The position numbers were made by a program, and so were the translations under genes. From contig JAVXND010000002.1 in assembly GCA_036645955.1 (NCBI GenBank), positions 66,926 through 130,925 of the forward strand: a stretch of DNA of 64,000 nucleotides, given 5' to 3'. The notes under the pieces are model-generated. The model did not search any database. It was not told where the DNA came from and was given only the letters and a program-made list of their open reading frames with translations. Each line of letters begins with the position of its first letter. Position 1 is the stretch's first letter. Shown piece after piece: positions 1 through 8,538 of this stretch. The DNA is from Limiplasma sp036645955. GTDB taxonomy: Bacteria; Bacillota; Clostridia; Christensenellales; Aristaeellaceae.

Positions 1-85
1 ATTGATTGGCTGGTTTTTTTAAAAATCCACGCTTTTGCATGCCATAAGTGGGAGTGGAGGCATATTTCATGCGGTTTGCGTTCAT
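1..85 (-). CDS. 5' fragment of an unidentified protein (runs off the window)
   Basis: An ATG at 85-83 on the minus strand is preceded by AAGGAG with a 7-nt spacer and opens a frame that stays open to the window edge (28 codons). The visible N-terminus, MNANRMKYASTPTYG..., is polar and basic, with no signal peptide. A leftward promoter at 152-179 fits it. It does not start like ribosomal protein L28, which often sits divergent to asp23-fakA in Firmicutes. I do not recognise it, and the short visible length keeps confidence modest. Confidence 0.45.
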   Translation of the reverse strand, partial: MNANRMKYASTPTYGMQKRGFLKKPANQ

Positions 86-151
86 GCTACATCTCCTTGC
101 GTGACCATAAGTGCGGTGCTAAAAGAATGCGCCGTGCGCAAACTCTTTTCT

Positions 152-179
152 ATTATAACACATAATGAGCTTTTGTAAA
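152..179 (-). promoter_or_regulatory. Leftward sigma-A promoter
   Basis: On the minus strand TTTACA (179-174) is followed after 16 bp by a perfect TATAAT (157-152). It points to the gene fragment starting at 85. Confidence 0.6.
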
Positions 180-247
180 CATTTAAGACCTTTGCCGCAA
201 AAGCCAAAAGAAAGAAAAACAAAAATGGAAAACCTTTGATGAATGAG

Positions 248-276
248 TTGCGCAATTGAGTGCAATCATGTATAAT
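248..276 (+). promoter_or_regulatory. Promoter of the asp23-fakA-recG operon
   Basis: TTGCGC (248-253) and a perfect TATAAT (271-276) are separated by 17 bp. The first gene starts 80 bp downstream. The -35 is weak (3/6). Confidence 0.55.
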
Positions 277-355
277 TACCGTGACCTGTTATACATGCGT
301 ATTGCGGGTCAGCATTGTGGGCGGTTTTCCGCCGCGCAAGGAGGCAAAGAACAAC

Positions 356-706
356 ATGGAATGCAAAATCAAGAACGACATAGGCACAATCTACATCACA
401 GAAGATGTGATGCTCAAAGTGGTAGGCTATGCCGCACTGGAATGCTACGGCATTGTTGCTATGTCCAGCAAGCGCGCCAAGGATGGCTTGGTGCAGTGGC
501 TTGGCCGCGAAAACCTATCCAAGGGCGTACAGCTTCGATTGGTGGATGATATGCTGGACGTTGAGCTATTCATCATCGTTGAATACGGGATCTCTATTGC
601 AGAGGTTTGCAAGACCATCGTGGAAACGGTGCGCTACAAGCTTGAAAGCATGACGGGTGTCAAGGTTCGTCGCGTAAACATCTCCGTTGAGGGCGTTCGC
701 GTCTAA
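356..706 (+). CDS. Asp23/Gls24 family envelope-associated protein (YloU-like)
   Basis: This 116-residue protein matches the Asp23/Gls24 family (YloU in Bacillus), small cytoplasmic proteins that associate with the envelope and are often tied to alkaline or cell-wall stress. Family features are the opening beta strands (IGTIYITEDVML), the central segment GIVAMSSKRAKDG and the C-terminal VKVRRVNISVEGVRV. The frame is open further upstream, but ATG 356 has AAGGAGG at 338-344 and is the clear start. It is followed 27 bp later by fakA, the usual Firmicutes order. Its exact molecular role is not settled in the family. Confidence 0.88.
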   Translation: MECKIKNDIGTIYITEDVMLKVVGYAALECYGIVAMSSKRAKDGLVQWLGRENLSKGVQLRLVDDMLDVELFIIVEYGISIAEVCKTIVETVRYKLESMTGVKVRRVNISVEGVRV

Positions 707-733
707 TACTAGCGTGTCGGGAGGAAGAAACCT

Positions 734-2386
734 TTGATTCAGACCAAGACAATCGATGGTGTGCTGCTGCGCGACATGGTGGTTACGGGCGCAGCCATGC
801 TTGAAAAGAACCGTGAAGCGGTTGATGCACTGAATGTTTTCCCCGTGCCAGATGGTGATACTGGAACCAATATGAGCCTAACCATGATGTCGGCTACAAA
901 AGAAGTCACTGCCAAGGAGTTTTTAAGCGCAGGCGAAACGGCTGACGCTGTAGCCAAGGGCGCACTCAAGGGCGCTCGCGGTAACAGCGGCGTTATTACG
1001 TCTCAGCTGTATCGCGGCTTTGCGCGCTCATTGGAGGGCATTGACCGCATTACCCCGCAGCAGTTTGCGGCGGCGCTGAAAAGCGGTGCTGAAACTGCAT
1101 ACAAAGCAGTCATGAAGCCCAAAGAGGGTACCATCCTTACCGTGGCTCGTGTGATTGCGGAAGAAGCTGTGAAGCAAGCGGAGCGTGCGCCTGATGATTA
1201 TGACGCATTTTTTCAAAACATTCTTACCACAGGCGATGCGATCCTTAAAAAAACACAGCAGATGCTGCCCGCGCTTACGCAAGCAGGGGTAGTGGATGCC
1301 GGTGGACGCGGTCTTTTGCTCATTTACATGGGCTATGCGGCTTGCCTTCGCGGAGAAGAGGTTCCCACCGAAAAAATGGACTTTTCAGCAGACGGAGAAG
1401 TAACCTTTGATGATGATCACGATTCAATTGGTGAAATTGAATTTGCCTATTGCACGGAGTTCTTGATTCAAAATTTGTTTCCCGATATTCTGGAAGAGGA
1501 CGTTGATTCCTTCCGCCGCCGCTTGAACCGCATTGGCGATTGCGTGCTGGTGGTGGGCGACCTGAGCCTTGTCAAGGTTCACGTACACACAAACGAGCCA
1601 AGCAAGGCATTGGAATATGGTTTAAGCTTGGGCGAGCTGGTGAATTTGAAGATTGAAAACATGGTGCAGCAGCGCCGCGACCATCAATCCGAAGCGGCTG
1701 AAAAAGCCGCCGCCATTACTCCCGAAAAGGAATTTGGGATGGTGGCTGTTTCACTAGGCGAGGGCTTTAACCACATCTTTGCAGACCTGACAGTTGATCA
1801 GGTTGTGGAAGGTGGACAAACCATGAACCCCAGCATTGAGGACTTGTTTGAGGCCATTCAAAAAACCCATGCAAAAACGGTTTTTGTATTGCCAAACAAC
1901 GGCAATGTGATTTTGGCCGCACAGCAAGCGGCTGAAATTTGTGAGGACAAAAAGGTCTTTGTCATTCCCACCAAAAATGTTGCCATGGGAATTGCGGCGG
2001 CTGTAGCCTTTCAACCCGATCAGAGCGCGCAGGACATTGCCGCGCATATGGACGAAGCGGCGCAACGCGTGCGCACTGGCTCCGTAACCTATGCGGTTCG
2101 CGATACAGACATGGATTCTCTGCATATCAAAGAGGGCGATATCATCGGCCTTTACAATGGCAAAATCCAAACCGTTGGCAGCAGCATTCACGATGTAACG
2201 CGCGACCTCATGAAAGACATTGTCACAAGCGACGACGAACTCATTACCGTGTATTATGGCAAGGATATTCACGAGGCAGACGCCCAAGCGTTAACAGATG
2301 AGCTGACAGGCATGTATGGCGACTGTGATGTTGAAATGCAAATGGGCGGCCAACCGCTATACTATTACTTGGTGTCTGTGGAATAA
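734..2386 (+). CDS. fakA: Fatty acid kinase catalytic subunit FakA (DhaL/DAK2 domain, YloV)
   Basis: The 550-residue length and layout match FakA, the ATP-binding subunit that phosphorylates FakB-bound fatty acids to acyl-phosphate for phospholipid synthesis. The N-terminal DhaL domain (about residues 10-200) carries the nucleotide/Mg site PVPDGDTGTNMSLTM and ARGNSGVI. A middle domain and a C-terminal EDD-like region follow (GMVAVSLGEG, PNNGNV). The start is a TTG at 734 with GGGAGG at 719-724. No fakB is visible in the window, so the partner must be encoded elsewhere. It shares a transcript with the asp23-like gene and with recG, whose start lies 29 bp beyond its stop. Confidence 0.93.
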   Translation: MIQTKTIDGVLLRDMVVTGAAMLEKNREAVDALNVFPVPDGDTGTNMSLTMMSATKEVTAKEFLSAGETADAVAKGALKGARGNSGVITSQLYRGFARSLEGIDRITPQQFAAALKSGAETAYKAVMKPKEGTILTVARVIAEEAVKQAERAPDDYDAFFQNILTTGDAILKKTQQMLPALTQAGVVDAGGRGLLLIYMGYAACLRGEEVPTEKMDFSADGEVTFDDDHDSIGEIEFAYCTEFLIQNLFPDILEEDVDSFRRRLNRIGDCVLVVGDLSLVKVHVHTNEPSKALEYGLSLGELVNLKIENMVQQRRDHQSEAAEKAAAITPEKEFGMVAVSLGEGFNHIFADLTVDQVVEGGQTMNPSIEDLFEAIQKTHAKTVFVLPNNGNVILAAQQAAEICEDKKVFVIPTKNVAMGIAAAVAFQPDQSAQDIAAHMDEAAQRVRTGSVTYAVRDTDMDSLHIKEGDIIGLYNGKIQTVGSSIHDVTRDLMKDIVTSDDELITVYYGKDIHEADAQALTDELTGMYGDCDVEMQMGGQPLYYYLVSVE

Positions 2387-2415
2387 ACTTGTGCTTCCAA
2401 GAGGATGACTAGAAA

Positions 2416-4443
2416 ATGCAGCTTTCAGAACTGACAGGTGTTGGCAAAAAAAGATTGGAAGCCTTACACGCAGCGGGAATTTACTCGTTGCGTGATCTTT
2501 TATATACCGTTCCATGTAAATATAAGGATGTAAGCACCACCACCACCATTGCGCAGGCAACGGTGGGGCAGCGCGTGGGTCTTTGCTTGCTAAGGCAAGG
2601 GGAAGCAAAGCTTGCGCGATTTGGCAAAAACGCAAGAGTCACCTGCACCTTTACAGACGCTACGGGACAGATTTTGGCTTGCTGGTTCAATCAACCGTGG
2701 ATGCGTGAAAACCTGAATCAGCGGACACGCGTAACCCTTTTTGGTACGGTAGAGCAATATGCCAATCAAAAAAAACTCAATAACCCAAGCATTGAAACAG
2801 AACAGCGCATTGTGCCGCTGTACGCACCCATTGAGGGCTTGCCTCAAAAAACACATAGAAGCATGGCTTTGCAAGCCCTTGCAGAGGTGGAAAACCTATG
2901 TGCGGAGCGCTTGCCTTCCGGGCTTTGCGAGCGGCATCAGCTATGGCCTTGCGCACGCGCCATTTCCGCCTTGCATGCGCCTCAAAGCATGGAGGAGGTC
3001 GCTTGTGCGCAAAGGCGCTTTGCTTTTGAACAAATGCTTTTGTACCAAGCCTCTGTGCGCATGATGAAAGACCTTCGAAAGCAAAGCCACCCATTTCATT
3101 ATCAGGCGGAAACCTTGGAAGCCTATTGGCAAACGCTGCCCTTTGCACCGACTGCCGCACAGCGCCGCACCCTTTTGGAAATTGCGCGGGACATGAACAA
3201 ACCCATTGCGATGGCGCGTATGGTGCAAGGCGATGTGGGAAGCGGAAAAACCGCCATTGCAATGGGCGCAATGCTCCTGTGTGCAATGGCTGGTTTTCAA
3301 AGCGCACTCATGGCGCCTACTGAAATATTGGCGCGTCAGCATTATGAGGGAATGAAAGGGTATTTTGAAAAGCAAGGCTTTGCTTGCGGCTTGTTGGTGG
3401 GGGGCATGCCTGCGAAGGAAAGGCGAGAAGCCTTGCAAAGCATAGCAAGCGGAGCTTGGCAGGTTGTGATTGGCACACATGCCTTGATTAGTAAAAAAGT
3501 GAATTATCTGCGCCTTGGCCTTTGCGTAACCGATGAACAGCATCGCTTTGGTGTGGCACAACGGGCGGCGCTTACCAACAAAGGCACAATGGAAAGCGGC
3601 CAAGGGCCATGTGCGCCGCATTTGCTGGTAATGTCTGCCACACCCATACCGCGGTCGCTTGCATTGATTTTATTCGGCGATTTGGATTTGTCCTTGGTGG
3701 ATGAACTGCCGCCTGGGCGCTTGCCTGTTTCTACGCGCATTGTAAGCGAAGAAAAGCGCGAGGGCATGTATGGTTTTGTTCGCAAAGAGCTTTTAGCAGG
3801 AAGACAGGCCTATTTTGTCTGCCCGCTTGTGGAGGAAAGCGAAGAAGGGGACAGCCTCAAAGCCGCCAAGGCACATGCAAAGCTGCTGGGAGAGGGGCCG
3901 CTCAAGAGCTTTACTGTTGGCTTAACCTACGGAGGTCAGCCCACCGCTGAAAAACAGGAAACGCTTCATGCCTTTATGGCAGGGGAGCTTCAAGTGCTTG
4001 TGGCAACCACGGTGATTGAGGTGGGCGTGAATGTGCCCAACGTCTCCTTGATGGTGATTGAAGATGCGGATCGTTTTGGATTGGCACAGCTTCACCAGCT
4101 TCGCGGGCGCGTTGGGCGAGGAACGGCACAAAGCTGGTGCTTTTTACTTTCACAGCCCAACGAAAGACTGCGCACCCTTGTTTCCACCAACGATGGCTTT
4201 GAGGTGGCCAAGGCGGATTTAGACCTGCGCGGCCCAGGAGAGCTGTTGGGAACGCGCCAGCATGGGCAGGAGCAGGCGCTTGGCGGCGGCGCGGCCTTTG
4301 GAAGCATGCCGCTTTTGTATGAAGCGGCGCAGTGTGCGGAAAACCTACAGCAGGAGCCCGCTCTCGCAGGCGAATGGGAGCAGGTGAAGCTTTTGGCAAG
4401 CGAGCTTGTGCATACCATGAGCGATCGCATTTCCATTAGTTAA
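2416..4443 (+). CDS. recG: ATP-dependent DNA helicase RecG
   Basis: RecG remodels stalled replication forks and branch-migrates Holliday junctions. The 675-residue protein has the N-terminal helix-hairpin-helix-like start (LTGVGKKRLEAL), the wedge/OB domain (about 50-150), Walker A GDVGSGKT, a DEQH-type Walker B (TDEQHRFGV), motif III SATPIPRSL, and the C-terminal helicase motifs TTVIEVGVNVPN and QLRGRVGRG. Length and motif order are typical. It is the third gene of the asp23-fakA-recG unit, a conserved Firmicutes arrangement. Confidence 0.97.
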   Translation: MQLSELTGVGKKRLEALHAAGIYSLRDLLYTVPCKYKDVSTTTTIAQATVGQRVGLCLLRQGEAKLARFGKNARVTCTFTDATGQILACWFNQPWMRENLNQRTRVTLFGTVEQYANQKKLNNPSIETEQRIVPLYAPIEGLPQKTHRSMALQALAEVENLCAERLPSGLCERHQLWPCARAISALHAPQSMEEVACAQRRFAFEQMLLYQASVRMMKDLRKQSHPFHYQAETLEAYWQTLPFAPTAAQRRTLLEIARDMNKPIAMARMVQGDVGSGKTAIAMGAMLLCAMAGFQSALMAPTEILARQHYEGMKGYFEKQGFACGLLVGGMPAKERREALQSIASGAWQVVIGTHALISKKVNYLRLGLCVTDEQHRFGVAQRAALTNKGTMESGQGPCAPHLLVMSATPIPRSLALILFGDLDLSLVDELPPGRLPVSTRIVSEEKREGMYGFVRKELLAGRQAYFVCPLVEESEEGDSLKAAKAHAKLLGEGPLKSFTVGLTYGGQPTAEKQETLHAFMAGELQVLVATTVIEVGVNVPNVSLMVIEDADRFGLAQLHQLRGRVGRGTAQSWCFLLSQPNERLRTLVSTNDGFEVAKADLDLRGPGELLGTRQHGQEQALGGGAAFGSMPLLYEAAQCAENLQQEPALAGEWEQVKLLASELVHTMSDRISIS

Positions 4444-4497
4444 TGGGCGTGTGGCTTGGATGCACGAAAATGTGCTGTTGACATCCGTATCAAACCA

Positions 4498-4526
4498 TTG
4501 AAAAATGTGATGCAAAGCGCTACAAT
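4498..4526 (+). promoter_or_regulatory. Promoter of trmL and downstream genes
   Basis: TTGAAA (4498-4503), a 17-bp spacer and TACAAT (4521-4526) lie just upstream of the trmL ribosome binding site at about 4542-4548. A TTGACA at 4478-4483 has no good -10 at standard spacing. Confidence 0.6.
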
Positions 4527-4556
4527 AATAAGGACGCTAATAAGGAGGCAAAAACG

Positions 4557-5072
4557 ATGCACATTGTGCTTTATCAGCCGGAAATTCCGCAAAATACGGG
4601 CAATATTGCAAGAACCTGCGCCGCTACGGGCAGCACGCTTCATTTGATCAAGCCCTTGGGCTTTTCATTGGAGGATAAATACTTAAAAAGAGCGGGCTTG
4701 GATTATTGGAACATGATGCAGTATCATGTGTACGACAGTGTAGAGGAGCTGCTTGCGCTTTATCCGCAAGCGCATATGCATTTTTTATCCACCAAAGCAC
4801 CCCATAGCTATACGGAAGCAAGCTATCAAAAGGATGATTTTTTGGTTTTTGGATGCGAAACCAAGGGCTTGCCAGAAAGCTTGCTTCAAAGGGTTTATGA
4901 CCGCTGTTTGCGCATTCCCATGGTCGCGGGTGCAAGAAGCCTGAATTTGAGCAATTCTGTGGCCATTGTGCTGTACGAAGCCTTGCGCACGCTTGATTTT
5001 CCTGATATGTGCGCCATGGGAAGCCTTACAGGCCGAGAAGATGAAGCCTCCCCATGGATGGATTATGTCTGA
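4557..5072 (+). CDS. trmL: tRNA (cytidine/uridine-34-2'-O)-methyltransferase TrmL
   Basis: This SPOUT-class methyltransferase 2'-O-methylates the wobble base of tRNA-Leu isoacceptors. The 171-residue protein shows the family opening (IVLYQPEIPQNTGNIARTCAA), the central FGCETKGLPESLL and the knotted SAM-binding C-terminus (RIPMVAGARSLNLSNSVAIVLYEALR). Length and motifs are typical of TrmL/YibK. The ATG at 4557 follows AAGGAGG by a short purine-rich spacer. It has its own promoter just upstream. Confidence 0.95.
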   Translation: MHIVLYQPEIPQNTGNIARTCAATGSTLHLIKPLGFSLEDKYLKRAGLDYWNMMQYHVYDSVEELLALYPQAHMHFLSTKAPHSYTEASYQKDDFLVFGCETKGLPESLLQRVYDRCLRIPMVAGARSLNLSNSVAIVLYEALRTLDFPDMCAMGSLTGREDEASPWMDYV

Positions 5073-5106
5073 TGTGCCGTTAGCTTTGTGAAAGGGATGA
5101 TAAAGC

Positions 5107-5466
5107 TTGAATCAACAGCAAACACAACGTTATCAACTGCCAGAGCAAGAGGAAAACGAACCAATACAGCTCAATGAGGCGCTGGAACCCTATGATACAA
5201 ACGATTTGAATGCTCCGCTGGCATATGGCGAATATGCCCAAGAGGATTACGATGAAGGCTATATCGGCGAGGAATATTCCGATGCACACGAGGCGTTTGA
5301 GGTGAATGGCCGCTTTAAGGTGGCCATGGGTGTGTTTGATACTGTGAGCATACTTGTGGGCGTTCTGGTGATTTTTGCGCTGGTTGCATTGCTTTTAAGC
5401 TTGCTCAACTGGCTGCGTTCCGACATCATGCATTCGGTTTTGCTCATCCAAACAGGCTTGCAATAA
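5107..5466 (+). CDS. Small acidic single-pass membrane protein, function unknown
   Basis: I do not recognise this 119-residue protein. The first 75 residues are strongly acidic and rich in Gln, Glu, Asp and Tyr, without obvious structure. A hydrophobic segment at about 83-105 (VSILVGVLVIFALVALLLSLL) would anchor it with the acidic tail on one side. The likely start is TTG at 5107, with the weak AAAGGGAT upstream. It sits 34 bp after trmL and 32 bp before a uracil-DNA glycosylase gene, probably co-transcribed. Confidence 0.65.
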   Translation: MNQQQTQRYQLPEQEENEPIQLNEALEPYDTNDLNAPLAYGEYAQEDYDEGYIGEEYSDAHEAFEVNGRFKVAMGVFDTVSILVGVLVIFALVALLLSLLNWLRSDIMHSVLLIQTGLQ

Positions 5467-5498
5467 AACGAAAGGCAGCAAAGGGGGCGAAAAAGCAG

Positions 5499-6086
5499 AT
5501 GCGTATTTCATGGGCACAGCTTACACATGATATAGAGTGCTGTGAGCGATGCGGCCTGTGTGCAGGATGCACGCAGAAGGTGGCGGGTCAGGGTGATTTG
5601 CATGCGCCGCTCATGCTGATTGGCGAAGGTCCGGGTGAGCAGGAGGACAAGCAAGGGCTGGCCTTTGTAGGCCCAGCAGGGCAGCTGTTGACCAAAATGC
5701 TTACCGCCATTGACCTGCCGCGCGAGGCTGTATACATTTGCAATGTTGTCAAATGCAGACCGCCGCATAATCGCCAGCCGCTGCCTGAGGAGATGGCGGC
5801 TTGCTTGCCGCATTTGCGGGCACAGGTGGCGCTTGTGAAGCCGCGCGTGATTTTGCTCCTGGGCGCAACGGCGGTTTCGGCAGTGTTAGGAGCGGAATAT
5901 CGCATTACACGCTGCCATGGGCAGTGGTTTGAACGGAAGCAATGCGATCTGATCGCCACATACCACCCTTCCGCATTGCTCAGAGATGAGAGCAAGAAGC
6001 GCGATGCTTGGCATGATTTAAAGCTTGTGAAGCAAAAGCTCATTCAAAACAATCTTTACCCCGAGTTTATGAAGGAGGCTCCTTGA
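5499..6086 (+). CDS. Family 4 uracil-DNA glycosylase with 4Fe-4S cluster
   Basis: This 195-residue protein has the marks of a type-4 (UDGa) uracil-DNA glycosylase, which removes uracil from DNA to start base excision repair. Motif A is GEGPGEQED (residues 42-50) and the C-terminal motif is YHPSALL. The four cluster ligands are present: C15-x2-C18 near the N-terminus, C86 in NVVKCRP, and C102. It is directly followed by a paralogue that lacks these cysteines; the two genes overlap by one base (TGATG). Function is well supported by motifs; in vivo substrate preference is inferred. Confidence 0.9.
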   Translation: MRISWAQLTHDIECCERCGLCAGCTQKVAGQGDLHAPLMLIGEGPGEQEDKQGLAFVGPAGQLLTKMLTAIDLPREAVYICNVVKCRPPHNRQPLPEEMAACLPHLRAQVALVKPRVILLLGATAVSAVLGAEYRITRCHGQWFERKQCDLIATYHPSALLRDESKKRDAWHDLKLVKQKLIQNNLYPEFMKEAP

Positions 6087-6706
6087 TGCAGGCAATTGAA
6101 CACTTTTCTATGGAATGCTCCGCTTTTTTTGAAAAATTGAGCACGGGCGGTCAAAAACCGCTTGTGTTCGGTGACGGACTTGCACAAAGCCCTGTTTTGA
6201 TGCTGATCGGCGAAGCGCCTGGTGAGCAGGAAACCTTGCAAGGCAAGCCTTTTGTAGGCAAGGCGGGCAAGAACCTAGACGAGTTTTTAGAAGCCTTGCA
6301 TTTGCGGCGTGAGGAAATATATATTTCCAATGTTGTGAAGCTGCGCCCCACCAAAGTAAGCGCCGCAGGGCGCACGGTCAATCGCCCGCCGTCGCTTGAG
6401 GAAAAAACGCTGTTTACGCCGTGGCTGATGCGCGAAATTGCAACGGTTAAGCCAGCCGCTTTGGTAACGCTGGGAAATGTTGCCCTGCAGGCCTTTATCA
6501 AGGATAGCATCGGGCATGTGCACGGAACGTGGAACCGTGCGGTGATTGCGCCGCCAAGCGATGCGGCATTTACACTGCCCTTGTTTGCGCTATATCACCC
6601 CGCCTCAGTCATTTATAACCGTGCCTTGCGCGATACATATCTTGCAGACCTGTTCACGCTGGCAGACTCTCTCCGTGTAAAATCAAACATTCCCAGTGAC
6701 ATTTGA
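6086..6706 (+). CDS. Uracil-DNA glycosylase superfamily protein lacking Fe-S ligands
   Basis: This 206-residue protein is a paralogue of the preceding UDG: GEAPGEQE falls at the same residues (42-49), NVVK at 82-85, and a C-terminal YHPASV is kept. All four iron-sulfur cysteines are gone: the C86 position is Leu (NVVKLRP), there is no CxxC, and the only Cys is C11. An insert (VSAAGRTVN) follows NVVKLRP. ATG 6086 is preferred over TTG 6083 because AAGGAGG (6072-6078) then has a 7-nt spacer. It could be a cluster-free glycosylase or a protein with a changed role. Confidence 0.8.
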   Translation: MQAIEHFSMECSAFFEKLSTGGQKPLVFGDGLAQSPVLMLIGEAPGEQETLQGKPFVGKAGKNLDEFLEALHLRREEIYISNVVKLRPTKVSAAGRTVNRPPSLEEKTLFTPWLMREIATVKPAALVTLGNVALQAFIKDSIGHVHGTWNRAVIAPPSDAAFTLPLFALYHPASVIYNRALRDTYLADLFTLADSLRVKSNIPSDI

Positions 6707-6818
6707 ATGCCTGAAATGAAGGTTAGAAGTCCATTGGCAAGACAAGCCGCCCAGCATGTGATAGGATGAAGCTGTGAATAAAGGCCTGACGAGTTGGGCA
6801 ACAGGAGGTTTTTCGGTT

Positions 6819-7325
6819 ATGGAAATGATTTTGGCAAATTTACCGATTTTGTTATGTTTTGTGCTGGGCATTGTACTGCTGATTATTGAAGTGTTTATGC
6901 CAGGCTTTGGACTTCCCGGTATTTCAGGGGTTTTGCTGGAGATTGCCGCCATTGTAATGACGTACCTTTGGCATGGCGGTTTGGCGGCGCTAGGGGTTAC
7001 GCTGATTATTTTGGCTGTGATAGCGCTGGTGATATCCCTTGCACTGCGCTCTGTGAATAAAGGGAAGCTCTCCAAGTCACCCATCATCCTAAACGCCTCT
7101 GAAAGCGCGGCGGAAGGGTTCAGCGCCACAAAGGACATGGAAGTGTTCCTTGGCAAAGAAGGCATCACCACCACCGTTTTGCGTCCCTCGGGCATGGCGG
7201 AATTTGACGGCGTGAAATTAAACGTGGTGGCAGACGGGGAGTATATTCCCCAAAATGTGCGCGTAAAGATAGACCACGTAGAAGGCGCTCGCGTGGTTGT
7301 GAGATTGCTGAAAGAAGCAAAATAG
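6819..7325 (+). CDS. NfeD-like membrane protein, FloA partner
   Basis: The protein is 168 residues from ATG 6819 (AGGAGG at 6803-6808); an upstream GTG at 6774 is less likely. Hydrophobic helices near 5-25 (LPILLCFVLGIVLLIIEVFM), 34-50 and 55-75 are followed by a soluble beta-rich OB-fold domain from about 105 on (GKEGITTTVLRPSGMAEFDG...). This is the short NfeD form that accompanies flotillins. The next gene is floA, as in the Bacillus yqeZ-yqfA pair. NfeD proteins are thought to work with flotillin microdomains; the precise action is not known. Confidence 0.87.
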   Translation: MEMILANLPILLCFVLGIVLLIIEVFMPGFGLPGISGVLLEIAAIVMTYLWHGGLAALGVTLIILAVIALVISLALRSVNKGKLSKSPIILNASESAAEGFSATKDMEVFLGKEGITTTVLRPSGMAEFDGVKLNVVADGEYIPQNVRVKIDHVEGARVVVRLLKEAK

Positions 7326-7422
7326 CGCCATGAAACAGGTATTCACCCGAGCTTGCGGGTAGGCAAGCAGGGAAATGCATATGAGAGGGGCAATTGCCCC
7401 AATGAAATGAGGGTGGAATTTT

Positions 7423-8481
7423 ATGTTTGCACAATCTATGCTTACGTCCATGCTAGCAAGCAGCAACATAATCAAAGACAATGGCATCGCGTCCATTGTT
7501 TGGATTGTGGTGGCGCTTGTGGTAGCGATCATTGTGGTGGTGGTGTTTCTACGCTTTGTACCGCTTGGTCTGTGGATTACCTCGTTATCCGCGGGCGTTC
7601 ATGTGAGCATTGTTTCTTTGGTGGGTATGCGTTTGCGCCGCATTCAACCAAAGCGTTTGGTGGATCCGCTGATCAAAGCCCGAAAAGCAGGTCTGGATCT
7701 TACCTTGACCAATCTTGAAACGCACTTTTTGGCAGGCGGCAATGTGGATCGCGTTATTAACGCGCTGATTGCCGCGCAACGTTCCAACATTGAAATGTCT
7801 TTTGAGAAAGCTTCCGCCATTGATCTGGCAGGCCGCGATGTGCTGCAAGCTGTGCAAATGAGCGTAACCCCAAAGGTGATTGAAACCCCTGTGGTAGCCG
7901 CTATTGCCAAGGACGGTATTGAACTGCGTGCAAAAGCGCGTGTGACCGTGCGCACCAATATTGAACGCTTGGTGGGCGGCGCTGGGGAAGAAACCATCAT
8001 TGCACGTGTAGGCGAGGGCATTGTAACCACGGTTGGTTCCAGCGAAACACATAAGCTTGTGCTGGAAAATCCTGATATGATTAGCCGCACCGTACTCAAC
8101 AAAGGCCTGGATGCAGGTACGGCATATGAAATTTTGTCCATTGATATTGCGGATGTGGATGTAGGCCGCAACGTAGGCGCACAGCTGCAAATGGATCAAG
8201 CAGAAGCGGATCGCCGCATTGCACAAGCGCGTGCAGAGGAACGCCGCGCCATGGCTGTTGCGCTTGAGCAAGAAATGAAGGCGGCTGTGCAGGAAATGCG
8301 CGCACGTGTTGTGGAAGCCGAAGCAGAGGTACCGCGTGCGATTGCGGCCGCGCTTCGCGAAGGCAAGCTAGGGGTGATGGAATACTATCAAATGCAAAAT
8401 GTAATGGCGGATACCAGCATGCGCGATAGCATTTCAAAGGCGAGCGCACCCATCGCGGGCAACGAAGATATTAAGAAATAA
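7423..8481 (+). CDS. floA: Flotillin-like protein FloA
   Basis: FloA scaffolds functional membrane microdomains. The 352-residue protein has an N-terminal hydrophobic segment (about 25-60), the UPF0365/FloA core (RIQPKRLVDPLIKARKAGLDL, THFLAGGNVDRV), a PHB-like region, and a coiled-coil Ala/Glu/Arg-rich stretch (about 255-310) before the C-terminus. The start has GAGGGTGG upstream. It follows nfeD by 97 bp, a conserved pairing, and ends at a stem-loop (8488-8516). Confidence 0.95.
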   Translation: MFAQSMLTSMLASSNIIKDNGIASIVWIVVALVVAIIVVVVFLRFVPLGLWITSLSAGVHVSIVSLVGMRLRRIQPKRLVDPLIKARKAGLDLTLTNLETHFLAGGNVDRVINALIAAQRSNIEMSFEKASAIDLAGRDVLQAVQMSVTPKVIETPVVAAIAKDGIELRAKARVTVRTNIERLVGGAGEETIIARVGEGIVTTVGSSETHKLVLENPDMISRTVLNKGLDAGTAYEILSIDIADVDVGRNVGAQLQMDQAEADRRIAQARAEERRAMAVALEQEMKAAVQEMRARVVEAEAEVPRAIAAALREGKLGVMEYYQMQNVMADTSMRDSISKASAPIAGNEDIKK

Positions 8482-8487
8482 AGCACG

Positions 8488-8516
8488 GCGGAGCCGCCAA
8501 ACAGCGGCGGCTCCGC
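8488..8516 (+). terminator. Stem-loop after floA
   Basis: A perfect 11-bp stem (GCGGAGCCGCC / GGCGGCTCCGC) with a 7-nt loop starts 6 bp after the floA stop. The T-tract after it (TTTCGCT) is weak, so it may be a partial terminator or a 3' stabiliser; the next ribosome binding site begins about 10 bp later. Confidence 0.6.
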
Positions 8517-8538
8517 TTTCGCTAAAGGAGGTGTTCAC

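Noticed and set aside
2941..3621. A 226-codon minus-strand frame inside recG.
   Set aside because: The recG frame carries all helicase motifs; no Shine-Dalgarno or family supports the other strand.
4478..4506. TTGACA at 4478 as the trmL -35.
   Set aside because: At 17-bp spacing the -10 would be AAAAAT; the TTGAAA-17-TACAAT pair at 4498-4526 is better.
7585..8271. A 228-codon minus-strand frame opposite floA.
   Set aside because: FloA reads with full family motifs on the plus strand.
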